From QQWI01 sp964522015 (GTDB taxonomy: Bacteria > Bacillota > Clostridia > Peptostreptococcales > Acidaminobacteraceae), in NCBI GenBank assembly GCA_964522015.1, contig CAZFST010000010.1:1-64000 (forward strand): a DNA stretch of 64,000 nucleotides, written 5' to 3'. The position numbers and the translations under genes are program-made. Shown here piece after piece: positions 7,755-16,533 of this stretch. The notes under the pieces were generated by a model. The model was not told the origin of the DNA. It made no database searches and saw only the letters and a list, made by a program, of their open reading frames with translations. Each line of letters begins with the position of its first letter. The first letter of the stretch is position 1.

Positions 7755-7892
7755 GTATATCTAACTGCAAGGGTTCCATGTAAACTTTCGGAATAGAGAA
7801 TTTTGATGCTTTTCAAAAAATGATGTGAAATTAAGGAGTTAGACGCTTTGAAGACGTGTTGTTATAGAATTAAACCCTAAGGAGGTTGCCCA

Positions 7893-10800
7893 ATGAAGTT
7901 TATTCACAAACGAATCCTCGCTTTATATCTTGTAGTACTAATTGTACTTGCGGTTTTACCCTTGCAACAGATAAATTCTTATGCAGAAAATGCACCTAAG
8001 AATTTGGGTAATATTTTTACTTTTAATCAACTTACAATTAACACCGTGCCTCTAGTAGATGGCAGTCTGATTAACTACAATGCCAATCAAATTGTAGAAA
8101 TAAGCTACACCTGGGAACTGCCTCTATCTGCTGGTGCCGTTGCTGGCGATTTCTCGGAGATTTTCGTGCCCTCGGTTTTTAAAGTGCCCGATAACTTTCC
8201 ACCTCAGAATATCACCATCACCCACGAAGGTGCACCTCTAGTGGTGGGTCAATACAGCTTAAATGCCAGTACAAATCTCATGCGCTTTGAATTTAACGAA
8301 GCTATAGAGGGTCTTGATGTCCAAAACGGTACAATCGGGTTTGGGGCGACCTTTAAGCTAGATCGCTTTAACGAAAATGTGGTTCAGCTTATTCCCTTTA
8401 ATGATAAACTCCTTAAAACATTCCAGCTGACTATGCGCCCACAGGCTGCACCAAGTCGCCTCACAAAAACAGGTAGCGCAGATGCAAATACAGATCCTAA
8501 ATGGATCGATTGGTCCTTCGACTTAATAAACCCAGAAGATCAAACGATTACAGAGGTTCAGTTTCTCGATACGATACCCGAGGGATTATCCGTCAGCTCA
8601 GCTCAGGTAAATATAAAAGCGCTCAATCTTGGGTATAACGGCACAAAGACCCTTGGTGCGGATGTGAAAGATCAGTCCATAATCACCATCATCAACAATC
8701 AGCTTACCATCGGACTAAGTGATCTTAAGGCTTTTACGGGCTACAGAATAACCCTACGAACGCCGATTACCGATGCTTCAAAAGTGCGATTTGACAATAC
8801 CGCTATCTTAAACTATAAGCTAAACAGCACTCCGGTGACGGCCCAAGCAAGCCATAACGTTACAGGTCTTACTTGGAGCTCTCTCATGGAAAAAACAGGC
8901 GTAGCAGTGGCTAGCTCAACCAATAGAATTCAGTGGACTATCGATGTTAACAAGCCTCAATTGAGCATTCTCGACGCGCGAATCGAAGATATCTTGCCTG
9001 CGGGCACTTCACTGCGCGCTGGCACACTAAAAGTCTACCCACTCACTAAAGTGAATAACCAGTGGCAACAAGGTAGCGCTCTTACAGGAATGCCAGAGGT
9101 CTTTCCCATTGCCCTAGGCGATATTTCCAGCACTCAGACCTATCGCATCGTCTATGAAACGGATGTAAATTTTAGTGCAATCAACGGTGGCGATTATCAA
9201 AAAAACAACACCTTTACGAATAAAGCACAGCTGTATTCGCAGGATGTTCAAATTCGGGAAGTGACCGCTGTAGTGACATTGACCCGATTGGATTTACTCG
9301 TTAAAACTGGAGCCTATTCCAATTATAATAGCAAAATCAACTGGGAAATAAAAGTGAACCAGGCCAACCACAGTATTAATCAAGCAATAGTAACAGATAC
9401 TATCCATACTTCCGTATTTTTAGATGTGGCCTCGGTTAAAATCTTAGAGGGCTTATCCGGAACTACAGAGATTCCACTGGGCGACCGGATGACTTACGAT
9501 GCAGGAACCCGTTTATTGACAGTTAATCTTGACGATATTGTGGGTCCTTATCGCATTCAGTACACCACAAACCTAGTGAATTTTGCCCTGAGCAGCATTC
9601 CAAATACAGCAAACCTCACTGGCGTTGGCGTAAATGGTACCGATACAAAAACGGTTAATGGTCCAGTCGCGGCAAACACATATACAAAGACCTCAATAGG
9701 TATTAACTACGCAACTAGTACCATTACTTGGATAACCACTGTCGATCCACTGCACGAGCCTGTGACCAATTTAGTGATCACGGATGCCTTTACGCAAGCG
9801 GGTCTGGCATTAAAGCCGGAGACCCTTGTTATCACCCATAATGGATCTACTTTTGAGAAAGACAAAGATTATAGTCTAACGGCTAAAGATGGTGATTATA
9901 AAAAGGGCTTTGTTGTCTCCATGTTGCCTGCTGGTCTGCCAATTACTAAGGCGCTTCAAATCAATTACACGACGAGTTACAGCTTAGATGATGCCAACAT
10001 CAGTACAAATCCATCCAGTTACACTACAGCCGTTGGACGCAGGCATGTGAACACCGCAGCATTTACTGGTGTAACCGCGAGCGGCATCCCGATTGAACCT
10101 CCCGTTAGTGCACCTGCTCGAGATTTGAGAACAGAGGCTTGGACAAATGGCATTAAGGCTGGGAAACTCGTTAGTTTTAATGCTCAAAATGCTCAAGTTA
10201 ACAATTGGATAAGCGGCAATACCCGCGGTATCGAATGGCAAGCCTATCTTAACTATCGTGGTGAAGATTTGGGAACTAACGTAGTGGTTAATGATACCTG
10301 GAATTATACAGGTAAGCTGAAAGCCTCTAGTCTTAAGATTTACGAATACACAGTGAATCCTGTTAATGGCAATCTCACACTCACTGCCACTCAATTGGCA
10401 TCCGATCGGTATTCAGTGATTTACGATGAGCAAACACCCAATCAGATGCAAATTAATTTTGCCAATGACTTTACTTTTAATAAGCGCTATGCACTGGTCT
10501 ATGTGACCGAGGTTCCCAATCTCTCCCTAAGTCAGTATACAAATAAAGCGACAATTACTCATGAGGGTCGATCGACAGATTATAGCGCAACTGTTTCGTG
10601 GAATAATCACAATGCCTTTTTGACAAAATCCGCTGCAGTCACTGGCCAAAATGTCTATTTAGACGACGAACTCCTGTGGAGCATCGCCCTAAACGACAGC
10701 TTAAGCGTTATAGAGACCCCAATAATTGAAGATACCATCAGCACGGGCCATGTGTATCTCGACAATAGTTTGTCAATTAATAAGTACGTAGGCAACATTC

Positions 10801-13340
10801 TCGTGCCCCTTACTGAAGGTGTAGACTATACAAAGACCCTAGAGAATATCCCAGTTGGCAATCCGCCAACCGGTTCGCAAACAAAGTTAAAGATTGTATT
10901 CAGTGGTACTGTGTCCGCCAAGTATTTAATCACCTACAAGACTGTAGTGACTTCATCCTCTGGCACCCTAAACAACACGGTGAAGTTTTCCGGAGCTAAT
11001 GCCTTCGAAAAAACATTTACCACCACTCAGTTAAATGCGAATCAATATTCCTTCGTCAGCGGAACAACAGATCCTTTGAAAGGCAACCTGCGCATACTAA
11101 AGAAAGATCTGGATACACAGGCTTTAGTCACTACAGGTGAAGCGGTCTTTGAACTTTACTACTTGCTCAATGGTCAAAAGAGAGTTATTGGTGGCGACGG
11201 AACTACTTTGACAACCACTCAAGGCCAACTAGATGTTAAAAATCTATCCTTTAGAACTTACTATCTTAAAGAAATTACTGCACCTCCTGGTTACCATTTA
11301 GATGCTACGCCAAAGGAAATCGTGCTTTCTAAGACGGACAACGGCGCAGATTACAATCTCAACACCCGTACAAAAACGGTAACTATGAATAATCTCTCCT
11401 TTAAAGGGACTATAGAATTCAAAAAAAGTGGTGAATACACAGCCTTCGATGCGATAAAGGCGGGAACTTCAAATGTGAACCTTCAAGATGTTTTCCCTCC
11501 GAGGCCACAAAGTGGCGTCGCATTTGTACTTTATCCCGCAGGTAGCCAAACGGCTTTAATGACCGCGACCAGCGATGCAGATGGATTGGTTCAATTTACT
11601 GCGGTTCCTTACGGGAACTATGAAATAAAAGAAACTGCCGCACTTGCTGGTTATCAGCTGAGTTCAGAAGTGCTTCTGGCAACTATTTCTGTCGATGGCC
11701 AAAAAATCTATGCAAAGCCAGCAAACAATGGCACCAACGATATTTACACCGTCGTTAATGCCAAAATTCGAGGCAGCTTGCAGCTCAACAAGTACGACAA
11801 AGCCAATCCACAGCTCAAATTGAGTGGTGCAGTATTTGGCCTTTATCGACTCGTTAATCAACAAGAAGTGTTCATAAAGAACATCACCACGGACAATGCT
11901 GGAGTCGCCACTGCAGAATCTCTAGAAGTCGGGGATTATATTCTAAAGGAAACCTCAGCTCCCCTTGGCTATGCATTGGCCGGGGGTAATCAGACCTTTA
12001 GTATCGCGAGTCAGGGTGTAGTCGTTCAAATAAATGTTGAGAACGATAAAACCCCCGTGGGATCGATAAAAATCACTAAGCGAGATGCTTTGAATAATCT
12101 AGTGCTCGAAGGTACTGTTTATGACCTTAAGACCATGTCGGGGCAAGTAATCGCATCTGGTATCACCAATGCCCAGGGTGATCTCTTATTTAGCGGCATT
12201 GTCCCTGGCAATTACAATATTGAAGAAACCACAGCGAAAGCTGGTTACATTAAAGGTGTGACCCCAGTAACTGTTTCTGTATCAGTAGATCTTGTATCCG
12301 AGCTGAACCTGACGAATCAACCTTACAGAACCCTAAAACTCACCAAAGTAGATTCAGTAGATTCGACGATTAAGCTGGCAGGTGCTACCTTCGAACTGCT
12401 AAACAGCTCCGATGCACTGTTGTTTACTAAGACGACCAATGAGCTAGGCGTGCTAGAATTTACAAATTTAGCGCCAGGCACCTACCGAGTAAGAGAAGCC
12501 ACTGCTCCCGCTGGATATGCTAAAGACACTGTAGTAAAGGAAATTGTCATTACAGTAGATAGCACTCTGGAAATTGCACTGTCGGTTTCAAATGTTAAGA
12601 CTTTTAAACCTCCCGTTGCGACCGCCGTTGCACCTACAACAACTGCTACACCTACAACAACTGCTACACCTACAACAACTGCTACACCTACAACAACTGT
12701 TGCACCTACAACAACTGTTGCACCTACAACAACTGTTGCACCTACAACAACCGTTGCACCTACAACCACTGCATCACAGGCTCCTACAGTTGCTCTCACT
12801 ACTACTATTGAGACTGCCTCTGTAGCTACTAGTATGACGGAACCTCCGTCTGCTTCAAGTAAGCCGATTACAACCAACACGCCTAATACAACAATATCAC
12901 CGTCCACAGCCTCGCAGACTGCGATACTAACTGTACAGCCAAGTACTCAGACGCTAACTGAGGTACCTACGCCAACTCCAGAAAGAGTTATACAAAATAC
13001 ACCAGTTATTGTCCCCATTAGCATACCTGAAGGCGGAACTGCCAAAGTTCAAGAACCTCCCCGAAATGGTGATGTGCAAGTGTTGCCTGGGGGCGAGATC
13101 CAATATACGCCAAACCCTGGTTTTTCAGGTACGGATAAGGTAGTCCTTTTAATCAGCGGTCCAGACGGAGATGAAGAACTAACTATATCTTTTGACGTAG
13201 AAGTGCCTCTAGGTGCTTTAGAATTACCAAATGATGGCCAATTACCTCGGACGGGTGAATCTTCAATTTTATTTTATTATTTACTGGGTCTACTAACGAT
13301 GGTCGTAGGCTTGTTCTTAAGAATAGCTTTTCCGAAGTAA
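7893..13340 (+). CDS. LPxTG-anchored multidomain surface adhesin
   Basis: This 1815-residue secreted cell-wall protein starts with a signal peptide (cleavage likely after SYA, residue 31). Residues about 40-1050 hold at least six collagen-binding-type modules of roughly 150 residues, each opening with a KTG-like lysine strand, then I-x-W-x-I and a DTI/DIL segment. Residues 1061-1569 hold five SpaA/Cna-B-like domains with a Lys near the first strand and KETSAP- or REATAP-type ends, as expected for internal isopeptide bonds. A Thr-Pro stalk (1579-1626) and a cadherin-like domain (about 1690-1770) precede LPRTG at 1784-1788, a membrane helix and a basic tail. Sortase would attach it to peptidoglycan. 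No sortase gene is in the window. Ligand unknown. AAGGAGG precedes the ATG. Confidence 0.9.
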   Translation: MKFIHKRILALYLVVLIVLAVLPLQQINSYAENAPKNLGNIFTFNQLTINTVPLVDGSLINYNANQIVEISYTWELPLSAGAVAGDFSEIFVPSVFKVPDNFPPQNITITHEGAPLVVGQYSLNASTNLMRFEFNEAIEGLDVQNGTIGFGATFKLDRFNENVVQLIPFNDKLLKTFQLTMRPQAAPSRLTKTGSADANTDPKWIDWSFDLINPEDQTITEVQFLDTIPEGLSVSSAQVNIKALNLGYNGTKTLGADVKDQSIITIINNQLTIGLSDLKAFTGYRITLRTPITDASKVRFDNTAILNYKLNSTPVTAQASHNVTGLTWSSLMEKTGVAVASSTNRIQWTIDVNKPQLSILDARIEDILPAGTSLRAGTLKVYPLTKVNNQWQQGSALTGMPEVFPIALGDISSTQTYRIVYETDVNFSAINGGDYQKNNTFTNKAQLYSQDVQIREVTAVVTLTRLDLLVKTGAYSNYNSKINWEIKVNQANHSINQAIVTDTIHTSVFLDVASVKILEGLSGTTEIPLGDRMTYDAGTRLLTVNLDDIVGPYRIQYTTNLVNFALSSIPNTANLTGVGVNGTDTKTVNGPVAANTYTKTSIGINYATSTITWITTVDPLHEPVTNLVITDAFTQAGLALKPETLVITHNGSTFEKDKDYSLTAKDGDYKKGFVVSMLPAGLPITKALQINYTTSYSLDDANISTNPSSYTTAVGRRHVNTAAFTGVTASGIPIEPPVSAPARDLRTEAWTNGIKAGKLVSFNAQNAQVNNWISGNTRGIEWQAYLNYRGEDLGTNVVVNDTWNYTGKLKASSLKIYEYTVNPVNGNLTLTATQLASDRYSVIYDEQTPNQMQINFANDFTFNKRYALVYVTEVPNLSLSQYTNKATITHEGRSTDYSATVSWNNHNAFLTKSAAVTGQNVYLDDELLWSIALNDSLSVIETPIIEDTISTGHVYLDNSLSINKYVGNILVPLTEGVDYTKTLENIPVGNPPTGSQTKLKIVFSGTVSAKYLITYKTVVTSSSGTLNNTVKFSGANAFEKTFTTTQLNANQYSFVSGTTDPLKGNLRILKKDLDTQALVTTGEAVFELYYLLNGQKRVIGGDGTTLTTTQGQLDVKNLSFRTYYLKEITAPPGYHLDATPKEIVLSKTDNGADYNLNTRTKTVTMNNLSFKGTIEFKKSGEYTAFDAIKAGTSNVNLQDVFPPRPQSGVAFVLYPAGSQTALMTATSDADGLVQFTAVPYGNYEIKETAALAGYQLSSEVLLATISVDGQKIYAKPANNGTNDIYTVVNAKIRGSLQLNKYDKANPQLKLSGAVFGLYRLVNQQEVFIKNITTDNAGVATAESLEVGDYILKETSAPLGYALAGGNQTFSIASQGVVVQINVENDKTPVGSIKITKRDALNNLVLEGTVYDLKTMSGQVIASGITNAQGDLLFSGIVPGNYNIEETTAKAGYIKGVTPVTVSVSVDLVSELNLTNQPYRTLKLTKVDSVDSTIKLAGATFELLNSSDALLFTKTTNELGVLEFTNLAPGTYRVREATAPAGYAKDTVVKEIVITVDSTLEIALSVSNVKTFKPPVATAVAPTTTATPTTTATPTTTATPTTTVAPTTTVAPTTTVAPTTTVAPTTTASQAPTVALTTTIETASVATSMTEPPSASSKPITTNTPNTTISPSTASQTAILTVQPSTQTLTEVPTPTPERVIQNTPVIVPISIPEGGTAKVQEPPRNGDVQVLPGGEIQYTPNPGFSGTDKVVLLISGPDGDEELTISFDVEVPLGALELPNDGQLPRTGESSILFYYLLGLLTMVVGLFLRIAFPK
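12627..12770 (+). repeat. 18-bp in-frame tandem repeat, 8 units
   Basis: Eight consecutive 18-bp units of the form (GCT/GTT)(ACA/GCA)CCTACAACAACT encode (A/V)(T/A)PTTT and form the threonine-rich stalk of the surface adhesin. The units are almost identical, which suggests recent slippage and probable length variation between strains. All units keep the reading frame. Confidence 0.9.
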
Positions 13341-13367
13341 GGGAGAAATTCTACAGTATTTAAAATG

Positions 13368-13418
13368 AGCCCTATAAGATAGACATCTTATAAAGAGTCT
13401 ATCTTATAGGGCTTTTTG
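13368..13418 (+). terminator. Terminator of the surface protein gene
   Basis: The 17-bp perfect arms AGCCCTATAAGATAGAC (13368-13384) and its complement (13397-13413) are followed by TTTTT. Confidence 0.9.
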
Positions 13419-13499
13419 TATTACTATCTTCTTTATTCCCAAAGGCGCCCTTGATGTAAGGAGTCAAGTGTCTTTTATTTTAGTTGAATAAGTAAGGCA

Positions 13500-13756
13500 A
13501 CTAAGGTGAAAAAAGTGGTGTATTATGGCATTGGCAGTGGCGAGAAGCCCTCTTTAATGAGGCGTTAGGGGAACAGGGGCATCTGAAGGCCCAGATGTTC
13601 TTTGAGATAACATTGGGCACGGGTGCTCCAAATGCAGCACGACTGGCACCTCGGTGCTGCAAAAGCTTAGTTTCAAAAGAGATGGTGCCCATATATATTT
13701 GGGGTGTGACGAATGATGGTCTGCCATTGATCAGACAGCTTTATTTGATTCCCATA
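13500..13756 (+). pseudogene. Mosaic relic of two hydrolase genes
   Basis: This stretch is a shrunken copy of the region 23.79-25.26 kb. In order, its pieces resemble the sequence before the esterase gene at 23852 (CTAAGGTGAAA), the esterase at about 24056-24078, 24236-24268 and 24361-24510, and then the next gene at about 25219-25258 (CATTGATCAGAC, TTGATTCCCATAG). The intervening parts are missing. The joints fall at shared words of 3-5 bases such as GTGGT, TGG, GGGGA and GATG. No intact product is possible. Confidence 0.75.
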
Positions 13757-13758
13757 GA

Positions 13759-14324
13759 GTGGCAGATCGAACACTTGAACTGACAAATATTAACCATGAG
13801 CTCGTTGCGACCATTGAAGATTTAGAAACGACCAAAGCCCAGCTTATTGAATCTGAAAAGCTCGCATCACTTGGTACCTTAGTTGCAGGGTTAGCACATG
13901 AAACTAATACCCCATTAGATATTATATTTACTACGATAACTTTTCAAAAATGGCTATCTGAAGAATTAGACAGAAAAGTTAAGAACTGATATATTCCAAT
14001 GTCACTAGAACTTGCGACCTTATGAATAGTTTTAAGGAGATATCTACAGATCAAACAATCATGGAATTAAGAAAAAAATATTAGTGAATATATGGAAAGC
14101 ATCCTTAGGAGCATGAAACCTAAATTGAAAACAACAAATCTGGATGTTCAGTTGAAAATGGTTGAGGACATAGAGATGTTTACATATCCAGGTTCAATTT
14201 ATCAAGTTCTTGTCAATATTATCGTAAATTCATAAATAACATATTTGATCCATTCTTTACGACTGCAAGAGGTTCGGTCGGAACAAAATTTATTATTGTA
14301 GTGCCACTTCAGTTAAAAAAGTGA
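13759..14324 (+). pseudogene. Histidine kinase relic
   Basis: Pieces of a sensor kinase follow in correct order: a coiled segment (ELTNINHELVATIEDLE), the H-box region SEKLASLGTLVAGLAHETN, then in another frame SMKPKLKTT and the N-box-like SIYQVLVNIIVNS, then IFDPFFTTARG and the C-terminal GTKFIIVVPLQLKK-stop. Frameshifts, stops and a missing ATP-lid region make it non-functional. The N-terminal sensor is gone; the relic is joined directly to the hydrolase mosaic. Its last ~47 bases match 7614-7661. Confidence 0.75.
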
Positions 14325-14400
14325 GCCATGCTACTTTCATTCATCTCAACTAATTGTATAGATTAGTTCCTGGAACTCTAACCAATGGTCCACTGGGACA

Positions 14401-14856
14401 ATCATACTCAAGTGCCAACTCACCAAGGTAGGGGTGCAGACCAAGCGGCTTTCTTACAGCTACGCAGATATACTCACAATGAGTGCTAAATAAGATGCCA
14501 TTGCAGAATCATTCCTAAACTATCGATTGGGTCAGGTTATATATTTTGGCGATAAATTAATGGAAATAGGGGTTCCAATTCAATATCCAACAGGTGGTCA
14601 TGCGGTATTTGTGGACGCTCGTAAGATTTTGCCACACATACCGGGTCGTGAGTTCCCTGCGCAAGCACTTTGAAATGCGCTTTACCTTGAATCAGGGGTA
14701 AGACCAGTAGAAATCGGATCTTTCCTTTTGGGCAGAAACCCAGAAATCGGCGAGCAAGAAGAAGCACCTCTTGAGCTGGTTGGTTTAACATTTGAATATG
14801 AGCCACCGGTATTGAGACACTTCTTGGCGAGACTTAAGCCGCTTGAAGGGAAGTAA
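14401..14856 (+). pseudogene. tnaA: Tryptophanase relic 2
   Basis: This is a collapsed copy of tnaA. Retained pieces match VPTHQGRG (near 14411), SYADxLTMSAK (14459-), ESFLNYRLGQV, then a long stretch PIQYPTGGHAVFVDARKILPHIPG...ALxxALYLESGVRPVEIGSFLLGRNPE, and the C-terminal GLTFEYEPPVLRHFLARLKPLE. The codon of the PLP lysine reads TAA. Internal segments are missing, with joints at short shared words (GGCGCTGA-CAAG type, ATTG, TGGT). A GA-rich run follows the stop, then a tnaA-type terminator. Confidence 0.88.
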
Positions 14857-15000
14857 GAAGAGAAGTAGAAGAGAAGTAGAAGCGGGAAAGAAGCGAAAAA
14901 AGAAGCTGGAATAAAAGCTGGTGAAATAGATGCTTAGAGAAGCAAATACTCAGTGGTTTAAAAGCCAGTGAAATAGTGCAATACGTAAATTTTAGAGAAT

Positions 15001-15048
15001 AAAAAAAGCTTGAAACCCTTATTTAAAGTGGTTTCAAGCTTTTTTTTT
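15001..15048. terminator. tnaA-type terminator, copy 2
   Basis: Arms AAAAAAAGCTTGAAACC and GGTTTCAAGCTTTTTTTT share the core of the tnaA terminator at 7311. The stop of the convergent gene at 15448 lies in the T-run, so the hairpin also serves the minus strand. Confidence 0.9.
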
Positions 15049-15448
15049 AGGGTGGCGTCGGTGTGGTTTCAGTGGGGTTTGTTTTTTTCACGATTGGCCA
15101 AATCTGTTTTTTCTGACCAAAGGCGCCTATGATATTTATTGTCTTAACATCATATCTCCGTAAATCAAGAATGATGTCGCTGTACCTATGTTTATCGCTT
15201 AACGTTAATACTTGTTCGTACAGTGTTATATTAACTTCGTTGCCATTGACGACATTTACTTTGTAACCTATAATGCCTTTAGTAAGTGTGTCACCTGTTA
15301 TGACCATGAACGAAAGTATATCATTCGAATAAACAACATGAGTTGCCCCAAAATACTTTAGATTCACGGGTTTTGGCATGAAAAAAGATAGGAGCCACAA
15401 GGTAATGACAAAGATGAAGATGTATTTTTTCGATAGTTTCATTTTCAT
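15047..15448 (-). CDS. Small membrane-anchored hypothetical protein
   Basis: A 133-residue protein of unknown family. Residues about 8-24 form a single membrane helix after a basic start (MKMKLSKK), so the rest is probably outside the membrane. It is mostly beta-like and ends in a Pro/Thr tail (ETTPTPP). There is no lipobox cysteine. The gene ends inside the relic-2 tnaA terminator, so that hairpin ends both transcripts. Its ribosome binding site is weak. It may be a real small gene or the survivor of an insertion. Confidence 0.5.
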   Translation of the reverse strand: MKMKLSKKYIFIFVITLWLLSFFMPKPVNLKYFGATHVVYSNDILSFMVITGDTLTKGIIGYKVNVVNGNEVNITLYEQVLTLSDKHRYSDIILDLRRYDVKTINIIGAFGQKKQIWPIVKKTNPTETTPTPP

Positions 15449-15727
15449 CCTTCAATCTCCAATGGGAACATAAATCAATACTAATAGACCAATAATTTAT
15501 AAATTCCCTTATATTTTAATTTCAATCAAATTCTGTTTAGATGTACTTGCCTATTCAAATGCACTTACATACTTAAGCGATTAACTGATATTGATGCGGG
15601 AACAAGAGGAATCCTGGAAGTGCGAATAGATTCATAGAACATTCACTCTTTTTTAATTTGACAAATGGTCGATAGGTGATAGGCTGTAGTTAATTAACCT
15701 ATTGATAAATACTAGCCGGAGGGCGAC

Positions 15728-16042
15728 ATGAAAAAAACAGCGATTCTGATACTTGTTGCGTTACAATTTTTTCTGTTATCCTTTGCTGATGGCGGTGCAA
15801 ATGCCAATTTAAGTGAAGAAGCCGAGCTTTTGCAGAAAATAATCCGCGGTCTAAAGGCTGAACAGTCACTAACTCAGCAAGGACTTTCGGATGATGCCGC
15901 TAATTTGAAAAGTATTATCAAGGACCTGGAAGAAAAGAGCCCTCGTGTACCACCCTTCCAAAAATCCTCTGAATCCATTCCCGTTACACAGGAACAAAAA
16001 AAATACGCACATTTTGTAACTGGTATTAGGGGCGACTATTAG
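15728..16042 (+). CDS. Small secreted hypothetical protein
   Basis: A 104-residue protein with a basic start and a hydrophobic stretch (about residues 4-20, ILILVALQFFLLSF) typical of a signal peptide, then a Glu/Lys-rich helical region. GGAGGG lies six bases before the ATG. No family is recognised. The frame ends where an AbiEi-like sequence begins in another frame, so its C-terminus may be a chance fusion formed at the truncation point of that gene. Confidence 0.5.
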   Translation: MKKTAILILVALQFFLLSFADGGANANLSEEAELLQKIIRGLKAEQSLTQQGLSDDAANLKSIIKDLEEKSPRVPPFQKSSESIPVTQEQKKYAHFVTGIRGDY

Positions 16043-16533
16043 GCCCGCAACTATGGAACGAATGGGGTTTGACGACGCAAATACCTAATCGAATTTGGAT
16101 TGCTCAGGATGTTAGACAGAAAAAGATAGACCATGACCTAAATGTTATGGTGGTAATTGCCAAAGGCGAAATAAAAGAGAAAAATATCAGAGCCCTTCAG
16201 TTATTGGATATAATCGATCAGATTGATCTAATTCAAGATACGACTAAAGAAAATGTTGTTAAGAGGCTAATTGCGATTTATAGAGAAAAATTTGAAGTTT
16301 ACGAACGGATTGCAACACTTGAAGAGGTAAAAAAATATAATAAAAAAGTCAAAGTTCTGTTTGGATTAATGATAGAGGCTATTGGCATTGAAGATGTGTA
16401 TTTTAACGCTCTTGTTAAAAATCTAAAAGAGGATGTCCAGAAAGGCAAAAAGACGATTATTGATATAAATCCTGAAGTCTTTGGCAGCAATAGAACGTGG
16501 GGGAATGGCTATGCAATTACACAAAAGTGCTGA
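16030..16533 (+). pseudogene. Truncated AbiEi-like antitoxin
   Basis: The open frame begins after a stop at 16027 and has no ATG; TTG at 16069 is the only plausible start. The product shows LWNEWGLTTQIPNRIWIA followed by a RALQLLDIID-type core and an LFGLMIEAIG segment, typical of type IV AbiEi antitoxins that sit before AbiEii toxins. The N-terminal winged-helix DNA-binding domain expected for the family is missing, so autoregulation should be lost. It overlaps the toxin frame by about 20-30 bases. A shortened protein that still neutralises the toxin cannot be ruled out. Confidence 0.65.

Noticed and set aside
12627..12770. CRISPR array
   Set aside because: The 18-bp units are directly adjacent with no spacers and encode the adhesin stalk.
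12482..12907. A valine-rich minus-strand frame opposite the adhesin repeats
   Set aside because: It is the complement of the PTTT-coding repeat and has no independent support.
14851..14910. GA-rich run after tnaA relic 2 as a coding repeat
   Set aside because: It follows the stop and has no open frame of note; it looks like simple low-complexity sequence.
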